Below, piece by piece: positions 62,966-64,000 of a DNA stretch of 64,000 nucleotides (within the stretch, counting starts at the first letter, position 1; each line of letters begins with the position of its first letter). A program made the translations under genes and the position numbers. This DNA comes from Megaleporinus macrocephalus (Eukaryota; Chordata; Actinopteri; Characiformes; Anostomidae). The notes under the pieces were generated by a model that saw only the letters and a list, made by a program, of their open reading frames with translations, did no database searches and was not told the origin of the DNA. The stretch is taken from NCBI GenBank assembly GCA_021613375.1, contig CM038703.1:22618194-22682193 (forward strand), in the 5' to 3' direction.

Positions 62966-64000
62966 GAGAGAACGCAGGAATTAATGCTGGTCTAAATTGT
63001 TTATTTTTCATCAGGTAAATGGAGGTCTTGTTCTGAAGATAAACTTGTCACTGATGGTTAGGTAAAGTTGTTTTTTTCTTTAATGACAAGAATACACAAG
63101 ATACACAATTCCACAAATATTACCTTAGGAAACATTTTGCACGCTGCAGCATGAATTCCATTTTCTCAGCTAAGCCAGTGAATGTGTACATCTTCATATC
63201 AGTCATATGCCTTTTTTCAGTAGAAAAATAAAGGTGAGCTGGTCATGAGCTCCAATCAATACAGTGCTAAACCAAACTGAGTGCTGCATTTCACAATACT
63301 TTGTAATCAAAGTATTCATTCCTAGATCAACGGCTATCTGATGTCAGTCATACACCAGCTATTACAAAAACCCAGAACCAGATTTAGCATTTAGGGTTAA
63401 GATGTTTTTCATATATGTATCTGTTAATGCTGATGTTGATACATAAACATATCTGTATCTGCCTGAATTAGCATTACATACAAATTCAAATCTATTTCTA
63501 TAGGGGTACAAATGCAGTACTTTGAACAAATACAGATACTTTAGTGCAGATACCTGTATGATTTCGATATCATTGTGCATCTCTACACAAAGTTAACAGT
63601 GTTTTCTAAATTTTAAAGTATATCCTGGTCCAGACCTAACATCCAGAATCAACTTATTCTGTTTCCAGTGTGTTTGCTTTAAACAAACAGTCAAGTACAC
63701 CAGAAATTTAAACCTAACCAGACATTGTGTTATTTTCTTTTTGATTGAGAGCAAAAAAGAACATCCTACAGTGGAATCTCTTCTAAATGGGTCCTCTTTA
63801 CAGAGTGGTAATGAGTTCACGACAGCTAAATGTCCTTCACCCCCAGAACTTTATGTTTATTTATAGACGGCTCTACTCATAAACATCGATAACATGTTTT
63901 GCCATAAGAGATTCTAGAGACATATCATATTAATGGGCAGATCACATTAAGGTCACTTGAGGAATGATTTCACCGTTTCCAGGTCAGAATTCAAGAATGT
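62966..64000. other. non-coding sequence
   Basis: AT-rich, no feature recognised. Confidence 0.42.

Overview
This window looks like a stretch of a teleost fish genome. It is AT-rich vertebrate DNA with many long microsatellites (GA, CA, TA), CpG-rich promoter islands, canonical GT/AG splice sites, relics of Tc1-like transposases, a fragmented LINE reverse transcriptase and several dispersed short repeats. Three copies of a palindromic element that I associate with ostariophysan fishes (characins, catfishes) make that group my best guess. This is inference, not a database match. No bacterial or viral gene organisation is present, and almost none of the open frames longer than 60 codons looks like a real protein: most are shadows of low-complexity repeats or transposon remains.

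The functional centre is a CpG island at about 33.4-35.23 kb. A minus-strand gene appears to start there. Two alternative non-coding first exons have good minus-strand donors (34602 and 34180), with a perfect cAMP-response element and a GC box just upstream. Its second exon (31494-31631) has a clean acceptor and donor, a small upstream ORF and a start codon in good context, and it begins a protein MPRTKQNNPKNLK that is cut by a phase-1 intron. This N-terminus resembles the RRKQ/H3-tail-like leaders of zinc-finger transcription factors; the rest of the gene must lie to the left, probably outside the window, so 1-31493 would be mainly one large intron. In the same island, on the plus strand, a TATA box, a well-placed ATG and a 50-codon proline/glutamine-rich exon (33993-34144) suggest an overlapping, oppositely oriented transcript whose possible second exon starts at 34712.

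The left part (1-31.5 kb) is non-coding. It holds two clean minisatellites (34-bp unit at 8.78-9.38 kb; 41-bp unit at 11.26-11.56 kb, growing out of an older, decayed array), a Tc1-like relic (13.8-14.1 kb), two copies of a short inverted-repeat MITE, and a compact GC-rich element with a perfect RFX X-box (17.68 kb).

The right part (35.2-64 kb) is intergenic or belongs to genes whose exons I cannot see. It contains Tc1-like relics (38.1, 42.7, 47.9 kb), a deleted Tc1 element with both terminal repeats intact (51.83-52.37 kb), LINE remains (49.6-50.7 and 53.8-54.1 kb), the three palindromic elements (35.7, 46.9 and 62.5 kb), a second RFX X-box (43.74 kb), CTCF-like motifs at 43.80 and 60.95 kb in convergent orientation, and a second CpG-rich promoter-like block at 61.48-61.87 kb with MEF2 and CCAAT motifs. 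Possible conserved regulatory elements are listed as candidates only, because conservation cannot be judged from one sequence.
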